Of a DNA stretch of 64,000 nt, positions 48,495-61,300 are shown piece by piece. The position numbers and the translations under genes were made by a program. This stretch comes from Anseranas semipalmata (lineage: Eukaryota > Chordata > Aves > Anseriformes > Anseranatidae): assembly GCA_013399115.1 (NCBI GenBank), contig VXAA01005254.1, forward strand, positions 535,887-599,886, in the 5' to 3' direction. Positions within the stretch are counted from its first letter, which is position 1. Each line of letters opens with the position of its first letter. The notes under the pieces were generated by a model. It was not told where the DNA came from, made no database searches, and was given only the letters and a program-made list of their open reading frames with translations.

Positions 48495-48990
48495 TGGCAG
48501 TGGCTCAGGGGGTATGGTATGTTCTGCAGGTGTTACTGCTACCACCAACTCAGCCCCCGTCTGTCTTTGCCCGTACTAACGAAGTCTGGTAGCTGTCACT
48601 TACAACAAACTAATGAGTGTGTGCGTTGACTACTTCAGTAACAACATCCTTTCGTTTTCTTACTGAAGAGGGGAAAAAAGCCATCAAAAAGGCAGTGTGT
48701 GCCAGGAATATGTTCAGCCTGGGAGGTGAGAACGGGCAACCGCACCAAGTTCTTAAACCAGCCCAGGAGTTCTTAATGATAGACTTGGTCACTTTTTAAT
48801 AGATCGAAGGAAGATCAGTCACTTTTAACAGATTGTCTCCCACCTTACCAGATCACTTTCCACCCTGGCTACTGGCTGGAGCACCTGTCTGTAACCACAT
48901 TTTTGAGATGCCTCCTTGCCTAGGGACGCAATGCCAGGACACAGTGCCCTTGAGGTTTTATTTTAATAAAAGCTAGTGCCTCAGGTGCAG
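48495..48990 (+). other. FILIP1: FILIP1 3' UTR, short form
   Basis: Non-coding sequence follows the TGA to a canonical poly(A) hexamer. The cleavage point is estimated 15-25 bases after the hexamer. Longer UTR forms using later sites are possible. Confidence 0.6.
48965..48970 (+). terminator. FILIP1: Poly(A) signal AATAAA
   Basis: AATAAA lies 470 bases after the FILIP1 stop and is followed by GT/G-rich sequence (CAGGTGCAGGTGGGAGAGG), as expected for a downstream element. It is the first canonical hexamer after the stop. Confidence 0.65.
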
Positions 48991-50784
48991 GTGGGAGAGG
49001 CAGAGAGAAAGGAGCACACTTTGTGACCAGCCTTCTCTCTAGGAATCTCTCTTCTAAATCAGCATTTCTCACTTTTGAGCTGCTTTCTCAAGGCGGTGAC
49101 AAAATTCAAGGGGGTGTGGAGGTTGCACAACGTGGGCGGCAGCAGCACTAAGCAGCAGTGTATTTCTTCCCAAGTGGGGTTCATGCTTGTAGTCAGCGCT
49201 TACAGCTGGATCTCTCTTCCCTGACTTAGACTGGATTACTGCCAGCTCAGGGGTTGGATGAAGGCAAGTGAGCCAAAAGGTGTTTAGTCTTTAAAAAAAG
49301 CTTCAGAGAAACATTGATCTGGCCCAGATCAATACAGTCCATTTGTGCCCGCTCGAAAGACCACGGAAGTCTATGAAGCAAGTCACTCAGTTGACTTTAT
49401 TAGGTTTGTAGTTTTCCTTGTTGGATGGACTTGTGCTCTATAGTTAAACCTGAGTTGCCAAGCATCCTTATGGGGGATGCTAGAGAGGAAGTCAACACAG
49501 ATTGCTGGCGGCAGAAATTGCCATCTAAAGACACAGCACGGGTACGGTCAGTGAAAGAGATAGGGTTTGGTATGCAACTTACCCTCAATTCTCATTTGTT
49601 TGAAATATTTTGTCTTAAATACAGGCCACCTCAGAATACCATGGAGATTCATCTTTTTTCTTCTCTCTTTGTGATTTCCTCATTTTTGTGTTTGCATTTT
49701 TAAGCATGTTTTAAGGAATTGTTCCAGCATGGAAGTGGTGTGGATGCTGATGATTGTTACAATTATTTATTTAATAACACTAAAGTTATTAAAGGGCATT
49801 TCCATTAACTGATCAATTTTCACAGAAGAAAGTTGCAAACAAAAGACACTGAGCTGAGCAGGCTGATAAATAAGGGTTTTAAAGCTTGTGTACCTCAACC
49901 ACCACAGAAAGCTGTAAAGGACCTAATGGTTAGGAATAGCTTTCGGAAGGAAAGGCAGGAAGATAACCAATAAATAATAAGTACAATTCACAGAAAAGAA
50001 AATGCACCAGTGGGTGAAATATTAAATAGCTTTCTGTCTGGGAGAAGAGATTTGATGGAAGAATCTGCCACGGAAGGTCAGCAAAATTATATTCAATCCA
50101 AGCGATGTTTAGTCTTCAGTCTGCACTTTGCAATGCTCTCCAATTTAAGATCCAGATATGGCCATTATCCCAGAGTAAAGTTGGCATTTTATTGTTCACA
50201 CGAAGGACATTTTGTCTCTGATGTAAAAGCTGCTGTCACATATGAGAAGAAATAGGCTTCTATTTGTACATGTGTGTAGCCCCTGCAATACCTGCTAATT
50301 TTAAGGTTCTGGTTCCTATGACATCTGCAAATCAGATTCATATTAGCAGCATTTTTCATAACACTCAATTTCCAGTATTTCAGATGAAACTTGGAAACTG
50401 GAATTATCAAGCAATGTGAGTTACCATGCCAGAAATGCATCAGATCCTCTCAACTAATTGTTATCACTTAAAATCCTCAATTTGTCAATAAATGGTTGCT
50501 GAGATCTTACTGTTCTTACTGTGAGATAGACTTTTTAGCAGATGTTTGAAGAAAACACATTATTAAGAGCTTTTAGCTGGATAGTCACTCTAAATACTGG
50601 CACTGAAGCAAGCCTTTAGTTCAAAACAGTCATTTAAATAATACTGCAAACATGAGCCCCAAGCTAATGTGGCTTGATACAGTGATGAGCTACAGCTGGC
50701 TTAAGCCTTCCTTTTCAAATCCCTTTTTCAAAGAAACTAGCTATTCCTTAGTTAACTGTTGCCATACCCAGGGCAATATTCTAA

Positions 50785-50825
50785 GTGGTTGAAAAATGGT
50801 GGTTGAAAAAAAGTGGTTGAAAAAT
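50785..50825. repeat. Tandem GTGGTTGAAAAA repeat
   Basis: Three imperfect copies of GTGGTTGAAAAA(T) occur in a row. It is a short local slippage repeat. Confidence 0.8.
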
Positions 50826-51276
50826 TTGTTATGCATGAGATCTGAGAAACTAATTCACCTGAAGAAACAAGCCAGCCTTATAGTACCTGAAATCCAGGAC
50901 ACACAAATTAGCACAACTGAACCAGAACTGCAGGCACAAGCTAAGAATTGCTCTTGTAGAGTCAGTAGGATTTTTTGAGACAGACTTGAGAAATTCCAGA
51001 CAGGTCAGACCAAGGATCCTGTTATTTTTCCCAGGGGCAGCACAACAAAAAGGAACTTTTGCTCCATAGCCAACCCAGCAGAAGTCCAGAGAGTTGGAAT
51101 CAGGCAACTAGTTTGACTGTTAGCTAAAAATATGTATTTAGTTGCACTCAACATTTTTTAACATCTGTTTTAATTGACCTGAGATTCTTGTTTCTTAAAG
51201 GCAGAAAAAACATAAGATGATGATACCATAAAAAAAAGAGAGCCTATAGTTCAGAAGTCTTAAAAGTTGAAGCATA

Positions 51277-51306
51277 GGTCCCTTCCAACCTCAACCATTC
51301 TGTGAG
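51277..51306 (+). mobile_element. Minimal CR1 3'-tail fragment
   Basis: GGTCCCTTCCAACCTCAACC and ATTCTGTGAG are the last ~30 bases of a CR1 element. Only this end remains, consistent with extreme 5' truncation. Confidence 0.8.
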
Positions 51307-51802
51307 TGATTATATTGGAATTTCTTTTGAATCTGAAGACAGTTATGTTTTGTGACTACACTAAAGTTCTCCATTCAGTAGGTCAGCTCCAAAAGGTGAG
51401 TTAGACAACCAAGTCTAAATACAGTCCATAAATGCTCCAACTCAGCTACCAGCTTGCCTGGAGATGCCTGAGCACCAGAGACATCCTGAAGATCCACCTG
51501 AGGTTCAGCTGCTGGACTTGTCTAGCAGTGTATCAGTTGTGACCTAACTAGCACTGCAGCCTCTGAACCTAATTGAGATCCACAATCTAGATATTCACAT
51601 ATTTCCTCTCAGGACTTTACATCAAGCCACAATTTCACGGTCACTTAAAGTCAGGACATAACCCACCATTGGAGTCAAAATTTGTAGTTGTGTCTTTGTC
51701 AGCTCCAACCAAGAAAGTACTTGCTTCCATCTGGTTGTCCCATGCGTTGGCACAAGCGTTTGAACTTAGCTGGGGAACTGATCTGAACTAGAAGGAATCT
51801 GG

Positions 51803-51844
51803 CAAAACAAACAAACAAACAAATAAACAAACAAACAAACAAAA
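51803..51844. repeat. (CAAA)n microsatellite
   Basis: About ten CAAA units with one TAAA interruption. Confidence 0.95.
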
Positions 51845-51936
51845 GCCTCTTGAGCCAGCAAAAGAAAAAGGGAAGGGGTAAGAAAACAGGGTCTGTTTTA
51901 AAGTGGCTGTGGAATCATGAGTGCCTCTTAATAGAT

Positions 51937-52049
51937 TACAGAATCACAGAATCACAGAACCATTTAAGTTGGAAGAGACCTCCAAGATCACCTAGTCCAA
52001 CCTATGACCTAACACTACCAAGTCCTCCACTGAACCATATCGCTAAGCT
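51937..52049 (-). mobile_element. CR1 LINE 3'-end fragment, antisense
   Basis: The + strand begins CAGAATCACAGAATCACAGA, the reverse complement of the CR1 octamer tail. GGAAGAGACCTCCAAGATCA and AGTCCTCCACTGAACCATAT follow. It stops at CGCTAAGCT. The interior matches the CR1 copy at 30095-30323 in reverse, so both come from the same subfamily. Confidence 0.94.
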
Positions 52050-52304
52050 GAACTACGCACCGCAGGGGTACGGAGGTGCTGCTTATTTAAAAAACCTTTT
52101 GATTGAACCTGTCCTTCAAAGGTACAAGACAGGTCCCCCTTCTCACCAGTATCTGAGAAGATTCAAACCTAGATCAGCTCCAACAAGTTCACCCGTAGCA
52201 CTGACAGACAGGTGAGGGAGAAGAAGATGGCATTCTCATTTCCTCCTGGAAAGGCTGTGCTGTTCTGCGTGGAGGACTTCAGTATTCACTGAGCAGAAAC
52301 AAGA

Positions 52305-52405
52305 GAGTGGTTGAGTGATCAGGATATTGAATTAGAGGGAGGGAGCACCCCCAGATTCTGGTCTCTGTTCCGCAGGCTGCTTTTGAGCCTGGCATTTTGT
52401 GAAAA
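52305..52405 (+). repeat. Possible ancient SINE/MIR-like fragment
   Basis: AGTGGTTGAGTGATCAGGAT, then AGATTCTGGTCTCTGTTCC, resembles the start of MIR-type SINEs (AGTGGTTAGAGCA...GGTTCAAATCCC). The match is weak and was judged by eye. Confidence 0.25.
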
Positions 52406-53648
52406 GAAGGCTTATAAGATGAAATGTCTGTGTTCATCCATTCCTCCATCTGTCGTCAACCAATTTCAACCAAACCTGACAAAGCAATAGAGGTCTCAAG
52501 AGTAAGAAGTTCTTCCAGTTTAATGAAAAGGGCGACTGAGAGAAGGAGCAAGACCTTAGCAGAACCCCACTGCATGAAAGAATGTAGCATGAGCTCACCT
52601 TCATACAAAATCAAAGAATGAACACAAGAGAGTGATGTCAGAAATGACACAAGGACAAGCTTTGCTCAGACCTCAGATTTTACTAGGCACCAAAGGATCG
52701 AACTGTGAGACACAAATCCATAGGAAATTATTTGGGCCTTTATTTACAGGGATTCATTTTGTGTATTTTACGTAACTGGATTACAATGCAGAAACCAATC
52801 TTCCTCTGTCCAGGTGATCATCAGGGATTACTCATCCTCATGCTTTCTCTCCCTTTCCTTTTTCCCTGTATTGATTTTTTAATGAAGTGGAACAGTTTCA
52901 GTAGCAAAATGCATTCAACTCAGAGTAATGGGGGTGGTTACAGTGGTCTTTGAAAGAGAGGAGACACAGATTTGAATCCCTTCAAGCACAGGTGAAATCT
53001 GAACCCACAGCCCCCATATTATGGAACACTTCATTTGTGTAGGAAGTGAAAATTTCCATTTCTTTCTCTGTCTTTTAAGATCTTCAAATATTGTAAAGAT
53101 ACTAAAAGAAAGGGCCTGATTTACTATTTTCATGAGATGACTGTGGCCTGTGAGTGCATAACAGAGGAAGGAGCCTCTGGCAAGTCTTAGCAAGATACCT
53201 AAACCTCAGAGGCAGGGCAGGATTCAGAAGTTACAGCTTTGTCCTCAGCATGACCCTGGTGTCTGGGTTTAGGTGGCTTCCTGCTCAGCATTCTGTTTAT
53301 TCTGGATCCAGTGCTGAGGTGCCATGCTCTTTGTGGGTGATAAAGATGACGAGGCATCAAATACATAATTCTCAATTTCAGTAGAGGAGCCAGCTTGGCA
53401 AAAGCAAGACCATAGTGCCACGAACATTTAAAGCTAGCAGAAAACCTCCTCTTTGTCGTGCCTCCTCCCATTGCCTAGTCAACAGCAGTGCCAAAGACCT
53501 CATTTGAATCCGGTCACCAGTGCCTGAAAAATTCTGTTTTTGAAAAAACATGTCACAATAATGACCCATCATGTCTGTCCAGAGTTATGAATCAAGTCAC
53601 AAGATCTCAGACCCGTTTCCCCTCTTGTTCTCTGCTTTGTCGCCATCA

Positions 53649-53905
53649 GAGAATTACAGAGTAATTTAGGTTGAAAGGGACCTCTGGAGCTCATCGGGTT
53701 CAACCCCCTACTCAAAACAGGACTAACATCAAAGTCAGATGAGGTTGCCCAGTCTCATGTACAGTCGAATTTTGAATATCTCCAAGATGGAGATTTCACA
53801 GCATTTCTGGACAATCTGTTCCAGTGTTTTACCACCCTCAGTGTGAAGATTTGTTTCTAGTGTCTAATCTGAATATCTCTTGCTGCAATCTCTGTCGTCA
53901 TCCCT
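53649..53905 (-). mobile_element. CR1 LINE fragment, antisense, old
   Basis: The + strand reads GAATTACAGAGTAATTTAGG, AAAGGGACCTCTGGAGCTCA, CAACCCCCTACTCAAAACAG, AATATCTCCAAGATGGAGAT and CAATCTGTTCCAGTGTTTTA. This is the antisense CR1 3' UTR in the correct order, clearly more diverged than the copy at 62.2 kb. Confidence 0.9.
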
Positions 53906-54866
53906 TTAAATCAGAAAATAGGCCCATAATAGCTGTTAGCTAATCTATATTCATGTTTATACCAGAAATAAAGTCACCATGCTGCCAGCTTCTGATTTCT
54001 GCTCCTTCCTTTGTACCCGTGCTGGTGCTAAGACAGCCTAAGTTCAGCTTCATCAGGAACTGAGCTGGTTAAAACAAATCTTTGTGTTTTGGGTAGGCTT
54101 CCATGCCTGCTGGAGAGATGCCCTGTTCTGACCGACCACGTAGCCACACAAGCAGTAGGGATAACTCCAGGCCGTATGGCTTAGGACAGAGTAAGGTGGA
54201 GAGGCAGAAGAGCAAGGAAAGTTCCAACACATTCCTGAGCAGATACAGATCGGCATATGCTGACTGGGAAGGTGCACGCTCAGTTCTCCAGTTGATCTCT
54301 GGGATTTTAATTCTAGACCCTAAAAAGTTTGCTGCTGCATTCTCTAGATTAGGTCCCGTCACCTGAATTACTGTTACACGAGTATTGCTAATGTGGTCAT
54401 TGGCAGAGCAATACGCTTGAGTGAGTACGACTGAAAATGAGGGAGCACGGAACTTCATCTGCAATGTCTGGGGCAGCTCTCTCATATTGTTAAATAGACT
54501 AAGTAAATAGTAGAAGAAAAACAGAGATTTTGGTTTATTTTGCCCACCGTTTTTTTTTCCTTCCTTCTGTGACACCCATTATTGGATTCTTTGTGACTGT
54601 TCTGAACGTGCCCACAGAGCATACATATTACCACATCTAAACCTCGACCTCTTACAGCACATAGCAATTAGCAGCATTTGAATAATCTCTGAAGTCGCAT
54701 AAATATGTTGATTCATGCCGACTAGATGCCAAATCATTTGTTACTGCCTGAAACGTGCTGCATGCGTTTTAAAACACACTCAATATTTACACAAATATTT
54801 GGTGGTTCTGATCAGAAGTTGAAGCGCGTGTCCTCAAAGAAAGCAAATTACCATCCTGCTGTGTTT

Positions 54867-54889
54867 CAGGTGCTCGGCGTAAGCACCTG
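54867..54889. other. Perfect 8-bp hairpin
   Basis: CAGGTGCT and AGCACCTG flank a 7-base loop (CGGCGTA). There is no other context. Confidence 0.4.
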
Positions 54890-55806
54890 AATTCACCGTA
54901 AGGTGCTAAGCATCGTACAGACGATTTTCAGACCAATTACATGTTCCTATCACACATCAGTGGCTGGTTTCATTGAGCCAATTTGAAACCTGTATTCTGC
55001 TGGCAGGAGTTTCTATGAGCTCATCTTCTGAACTTGTTTTCATTTAGGAGAGTGTTTTTCTCCCCTATGTCAGTGTGAGTTAGCCTCTTTCCCTTCATTC
55101 TGACTGAGCTCACTCTCTCAAACCTATATCCAACATTTCCCATTATAGATGTTAACTTCACTTTGAATCTCTCTTACTACCTACACACTGCTCTTACCTG
55201 GCTTTTTGGAAGATGCAATCAGGGTTAACTACTCACAAATTCAGAGCTGTCAGCTCTGAGATTCAGGTATGAATCATTCAGGTATGACTGGATCTTCACT
55301 TTAAGAACTCTTTTCAGCAGGATTTTAAAAACAGAAATACTGATACATGATTTGCTTGCACATGCACTTTCTGTAGTACAGACATTTCTGTATCATTTGG
55401 TGTTATTTGTTTGTATATATTGTAAGAAGAAATTAAACTTCATATATTAAAATGTCAGTTGATGAGCTTCATTATGAGAATTGGTATTTTTGATAGGCCA
55501 GCCGTTAATGCTGTGTTTCCCCGAGAAATTCCGACCTACATCAGGGAGACTGAAATCAGAATCAGCACTTTTACATTAACATAACTTCGTTCTCTTTTCC
55601 TGTCATTCAAATAAATTCAGCGGTGCTTAAGTGAATTCATAGCACCTTGAAATGTTCGGACCTATAATCCTAGAAAAATCTATGTAATCATATCCCACAG
55701 ATACCATATTCCTACAGAGGTTACTCCTACAGAACTCTGTCAAAATCTACCCTCCCATAATTTCAGTTTAATAACTGCTTGGACATCTCTTTTAGTAACT
55801 ACAGTA

Positions 55807-55837
55807 TGTATATAATATATACACATTATATATATAA
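55807..55837. repeat. (TA)n-rich low-complexity stretch
   Basis: Alternating TA with one ACACAT interruption. Confidence 0.8.
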
Positions 55838-56525
55838 CATTTTAATGCAAAATAAATTGTTAGAAAAAAACTAAGTGCAAACATATACACGTGTGTGAGA
55901 AATTAATGAACAAATGAATACTGGAAGTGGAACTTATTTATTTTTTAAATATTTTTCCTACTCTTTTCTGCAAAATTGTTATATTTGGACTGTAGGAGGA
56001 AGACTGATTCAGAAACCTACTGTGTTTTTGCTGTCCATTCAGTAATTGAGCCTTTACAAGGAAGATGATATTTTCTGCAGCCCATTTAGTTTTTAGAATT
56101 TTTGTAACCAAACTCTGAATTAATAGGTAATGTGTAAATTGAATATTAAGAAAAAATGTTTCATATAGAGTTTGTGTGACTCCCATTGAGCTGAAAGGGA
56201 GACTTCACCTGAGGTTATATTCTGATATTAAGTAAATGCAGCTTTTTGCATCATATTCCTCAAGAGCTTGAAGTTAGAGAACAGCGCTGGTTGTAAGGTA
56301 ATTTTTTTTACTGTAGTTTGTGGTTCTTTCATATTCATTGCTGAAATCTCTGAGAACAGGTATATATATATTGTTGAAAATCATTTGTTAATGATAAATT
56401 ATGTAAAAAAGAAATGCTTTTATTTCTTTTATTTCTATTATTTCATTTGCCATACCATGCTTTCTTGAACGTTGCCTTAAGCCCTGCTTTTCTAGTTCAA
56501 CGTGTATGAAAAGCATAACTGGAAT

Positions 56526-56539
56526 CTGCCATCTAGTGG
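56526..56539 (-). promoter_or_regulatory. CTCF core consensus site
   Basis: CTGCCATCTAGTGG is the exact reverse complement of CCACTAGATGGCAG and matches the CTCF core pattern (CCASYAGRKGGCRS) at all 14 positions. It lies between FILIP1's proximal 3' end and the candidate distal exon, on the side facing the next gene's promoter. The core is oriented on the minus strand. Confidence 0.55.
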
Positions 56540-57185
56540 CAAAGTTCTGGCATGACGAGTACATGCAAAATGTTGATTTTCTTCTTATAATGTAACTTAT
56601 TCGAGCGTCTTGCAGATATTAGCAAAGGCAGAAGTCAACAAAAACATAAAAGGGCATAATGACGCGGTTAGTGTAATTTCTTGGGTTGCATACTTTCTGA
56701 AAAATCTTCAGGCTATTAAGAGAGGAAAGAATCAAGAAAAAAACAATTTCAATTAAGAAAATAAGTATTTATGAAAGTATATTATTATGTTTCTGGTTAG
56801 CACTGGTGCAGTTATATTATTTGAAATGTGTCAAATACATCTTTTCAGAAAAAACTTCATTGATAGCTAAATTCTTATATTGAAAAAGTTGCCTGTCAGA
56901 GCGGTGTACTTAGAAGAATGGAAGACCAGGTCAATAGCTTGTATTTCAGCAGAGCCTGGAGATTGATCAGGGAGCTCCTGTGTTACACACAGACCAAAGT
57001 TAAACCCAGCCTTTCAACGAGAAGGCAAACACATCATTTTGCATACTGTGGCTGGAATTTATGTCCGTTCAAGTCAATAGCATAATTCGAGCAGACTCGC
57101 TGAATAAAAGCAGCGTAGGCTTCTAAGGTGAAATTCAATCAAAAACAAAAAATGACCCCATACCTTTTTCTCATCCCCATTTCAG

Positions 57186-57260
57186 AACTGCCAGCAGGTT
57201 TCTGATGGCTTTGCTCAGATCGGATACGAGAGACCCAACTGCAAGTCATCCTCTACCTGA
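57186..57260 (+). CDS. FILIP1: Candidate alternative FILIP1 C-terminal coding segment (24 residues)
   Basis: A strong acceptor (CTTTTTCTCATCCCCATTTCAG) precedes AACTGCCAG. Joined in phase 0 to the large exon ending at 42142, it reads NCQQVSDGFAQIGYERPNCK, then SSST and TGA at 57258-57260. The phase match, the quality of the acceptor and the UTR-like sequence with a poly(A) signal downstream support a second terminal exon used instead of 48288-48494. The paralogue FILIP1L also has alternative short C-terminal ends after its large exon. I cannot confirm it from a remembered FILIP1 isoform. Confidence 0.5.
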   Translation, partial: NCQQVSDGFAQIGYERPNCKSSST

Positions 57261-58395
57261 TTCAGGCGTGGGACTGGAACCTTTGTGTTCCTGTGGTTCC
57301 GTTTATTCAGCTATATGATTCTTTTCCCCTATGGAAGACCAAGTGCTGGTCTTGACACTGAAGTGGAAGCCAAGGGCTCCTGAGCCCTAGCCTGGTACCA
57401 ATTAAGTTTCCCCTTGTAGCATTAGCCGGGGCAGTTTTATCAAACAGTGACATGAGAGTAAGTCTGCAAGATATTTGTTGAAGAAAAATGCTTTACCGAT
57501 GTAATCGTTCTTCTTTATAGTAACTTGTGATTTATTTCCAGTTCCATAAAACCAAATGTTTTGCTATCTTTTCTTCTAGAGAGTGTCATCATTCACCAGT
57601 TACGCATGAACTCCAGATGAGTTTGCACCCCAGTATATTCTCTCTGTGTGCACTACCCTCCTTACCAGTTGGATGGATCACTGTAGAAGCTCTCTACCAT
57701 CAACACCAGGGTCACTTGTGCTACTGATTATTCATGGAAGTATTGCTTCCGTTCGATTTTATGTATTTTGTCTTGGTAGAGCTGTAAGAACGAAGGGCCT
57801 CGCTGATATTTTGGAAGGATACAGTCAGAGGGAGAGAAGCAGTCTTTCTGCCAGCTGAATTTCACTTTTATTTGCAAAGCCTAAGGCACGTGCTTGATTT
57901 TGTTTGATGTTTGCTATATAATTTATTTTTATAATACACTTTGTAAAGTAACTGTCCCGAAGTTGCAATTCCTGTTGTCCATGGCGCATTTATTTGTAGA
58001 ATACACTGTCAAATTCGCAATTTGATATTTTTGTAATAGAGAGTATGTAAAGAAAGAAAATTTTAACTTCAACAATGTTTTGTGTTTAAATGGAAAAATA
58101 TTCAGCGCAATTTTTTGCCACCATATGATTCTGTGAGACTAAATACTCTGAAGACTGCTGTATGGAATTTGAGGTATTGCAGAATATTTCTTGCACTGTG
58201 TGATGGTTTGGCATAAAATTAACTATTAAAGTCCAATGCCTTGAAATACAACCAGATTTACTCATTTTAAACAATGTAAGCCAGTTTTTAAAGCTGTGAT
58301 TTTTTTTTCTATATAATGTATGTTTTTACTTCTGCCTGTACCAAAAAAGTTGATTTTCATTACACTGTAACTAATAAATTTTCACAACTATGCAA
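57261..58395 (+). other. FILIP1: Candidate distal FILIP1 3' UTR
   Basis: The ~1.1 kb after the candidate stop becomes AU-rich with TTTGTAAAG, TTTTGTAAT and TATTTATTT-like elements, and ends at a canonical poly(A) hexamer. The look is that of a vertebrate 3' UTR. Conservation could not be measured here. Confidence 0.45.
58373..58378 (+). terminator. FILIP1: Poly(A) signal AATAAA (distal)
   Basis: ACTAATAAATTTTCAC contains a canonical hexamer, followed within 30 bases by a GTGTTTCAGTTTT GU/U-rich stretch. It would end the candidate distal exon. Confidence 0.5.
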
Positions 58396-61300
58396 ATGTA
58401 ATCAAGTGTTTCAGTTTTAACTCTAATTTCTTAACCTGACAGCATTTGCATATGTATTTGTTTATAGGGACAGAATGTATGGCTTTGGAAGTTACTTTTT
58501 CTGCCAGGTATTTCACTGCAGTATCACAGTGATGTACCTAGTAAAACTGATTCTAATATTGTTTATCAGATGAAGAGGGATCTATCACCACGCACTTAAT
58601 GATGTAATTGTGCCCAGCCTGGTGCTTTCACTGCGTTGGCAGATACGTTCGGTTGATAGGATCGGACTATTTAGTGCAAGACTAATAGGGCTGTATAAAT
58701 GAGGTGCCATGTGGTGAACTGAGCGTTTTACACCGCTGGCTGTAGCTTTTTAAAAAGCACCCGGAGTTCTGTGGCAGCTATACTTAAAATGATTTTTGAG
58801 TGAGTTACATATAAAGCTGGATAAAACCCATGCCAAGTCTTCTTTTCTTATACATTTCATAATTAGTTATTTCTAATCTAAGTCATTGGCACATATTTAA
58901 AACACCACAGTTTTTTTAATTGTAGAAGCTACTGGGAGAAACTGTTTTTTGGAAGAGAAAGCAGTGTTGCTTGCAGGAGATATGATGTGGGATGCCAGAA
59001 AAAGTGCATTAACTCAGTGTCCCACTGAGATGAGTAGGCCAGTTACCTTTGAAGCTGGAATAGTGCATTGGTATGTAGTCAGTTGGATCTTCATGGTTTA
59101 GCTTGCTTGCCAACGGTGGGAGCTGTTTGCTCTTCTAGCTGTGAGCTCTGCTCCAAATGCTGAAATTGTCGAGAGGCAGGATACTCTGGGACCGGTATGA
59201 ACTCTCTTGGAGTTGATCTGCACAGGGAGGAGTTAGCTAATACAACTACTGAGTAATCTAAACAAAATAAATGCTGTTTATACTTGCCAGACTCGTTTGT
59301 ATAGCTTGTGATTACAACAGGACTTCAGCTCGTATACCAGGTTTATTAAGAAGGTGGTTTTATTCTTTTTTAATTCATTATTTTTTTTACAACTGACAAT
59401 GTACGCCAATTACATAGCTGTGTCTGTAGCTCATATTTTAGAGTGAGTTGAGAAGAACTCCGGCTTTCAAAGAACTCCAGCTTTCAAAGAGCAATAGAGC
59501 TTGAGGCGAATCATGTTTAGTATGTGCCACATTTCAATTTACTGTGCAGTAGAATGAACATAGTACTGACCCCAATCTTCTATTTTCAAAGCATCACTTG
59601 TGAATCAAGAACTATCCATGAGCTCACCTGGAATGAAACTGCCAGCTGTTTGAAAGTGACGGTGACATGCCTGAAATAAACTTTTACATATGAGCAAAAT
59701 ATAAGTACAATCTTACTTGGAAGTTGAGACTGGATTTAAAAGGTCCCAATCAAGGTAGAAAATATTTTCCTTGTCTAGATTTTAATATAAAGCTGATTCA
59801 GTATGAGTGTATGTACAAGTTGTCCCCTTTTGTTTTATGATTCCTAAACAAATACATAAACATTTACGGTTTTGCAAATGCATTAAGTTTTTAAGCTTTA
59901 AAAAATAAAGATTTGTTTAAAGCATAAATACAGTCGTGGTGTATTTGAAATCCTTTAGATTTTAAAATATTTTAGATGAACTGCAGCACTGAACTGCAGG
60001 AATAGGAAAACGGCAACGCTGGTCGTAAAAGATCAGTAGTGACATCCACTATTGCATCATTGATAGTAGTTTATGCAGGCAGAATAATACATTCTGATCT
60101 GGCACCTGGCAAGCACCAAAGTATTTCATTAAAGTGCCTGGCCAGTATCACTGATGTGTGCAAAGGGTGCTTTGCCAGGTGTATTTCATCTTCAGTGCAT
60201 TTATGTTCCTGCTCATTTTTTTACCTTACCTAAGCTGGATTTGAATCTAAAACAAGTAAACTAAGTGCATTAGCCACGTAATTAGCCTATACTTTGGGGA
60301 CACACAGGAAGAAATGTATCAGTGTAGAACGAAAATGTGGTTAACTTCTGTAAGTATTATCCTTTTAAAGGAAATAATCATGAAGTGCTTTCAGACTAAG
60401 ACAATGTAGAGGCTACCCTGGACTACAGATATCAGTGGCTTTTAAGCAGCTGAAAAGCAGTGAAAGATCTGCTTTTCCCTTAAAGAACTCTTACTGTCTA
60501 CAGAGGATTTAAAGACCTGTGTTAGCATAATTACAGATGGTAAAATATGATGTCTATTAAAAAGTCTGAATACTTTGACTGCTGGGGAAAAAGTCTTTTA
60601 CAGCCACTGAGTTTTCTCTTTGCCTCATCATGAAACATAGTTGGATACAGAGGAGATAAAACTACCTGTTTGTTAGAACCATCTGTAATGTAGAAAACAA
60701 GATATAAATAGAAAATGGAAGTTACTGCCCTAAATGTTCCACTTTCTATTGTGAATTGCTGGGTTTTAGCTCTTCCTCTGAGCAGTAACATTTAATTTTA
60801 AGTCAAAGACTTTGTATTTAATGCTTGTTTTCACCTACATAGACTTGCTCACAGAAATAATCTATTTGCCAGTAAATCCATTTTATTTGCCTTAATTGAC
60901 TGTTCTATCTATTAGTGGTATTAACAGCATGAAGTTTTACTTCTTTAGATTTTTATTTTAAAGGGTATCAATTATTCACGTCTTTTCTAGAAATAAGTGG
61001 ACAACATGATAGGGTAAATGCCAGAAGATCATTGAGGGGGGCTTAATGGAATACAATTAAAAAGTAAATGCCAATTGATGGTCTTTTAGATTAACTACAA
61101 TACATTCATTTTTGTATTTTTTTTGTACAATTTTAAGGTTCATTTAATACCCCTGAAATCAGACTTCAGTTTTCAAATTACAATTTTGTAATTTTAGCAT
61201 TTATATTTAGGTAGTCTGATATATATTTGCTTCTTCCTTGCCTTAAGGATTAATAAATGTAATACACTGAGGTCTTGACTATGTAATATGTCTGCACAGC

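Larger units (their letters stand above)
48991..57185 (+). other. Downstream region: intergenic, or FILIP1 intron if the distal exon is used
   Basis: No recognisable coding sequence occurs. The region contains three CR1 pieces (51.3, 51.9 and 53.6 kb), a (CAAA)n repeat, a possible old SINE near 52.3 kb, a (TA)n stretch near 55.8 kb and a CTCF consensus near 56.5 kb. An ATG-started frame at 51850-52215 runs partly through CR1 DNA and is not a gene. Confidence 0.75.

Noticed and set aside
48233..48592. 119-codon plus-strand frame over the terminal FILIP1 exon
   Set aside because: It is out of phase with the preceding exons; the 48288-48494 frame matches the FILIP1 C-terminus.
51850..52215. 121-codon plus-strand frame
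   Set aside because: It starts next to a (CAAA)n repeat and runs through an antisense CR1 fragment.
52960..52985. GATTTGAATCCC resembling a tRNA T-arm
   Set aside because: No cloverleaf, acceptor stem or B-box partner could be formed around it. I found no credible tRNA gene in the window.
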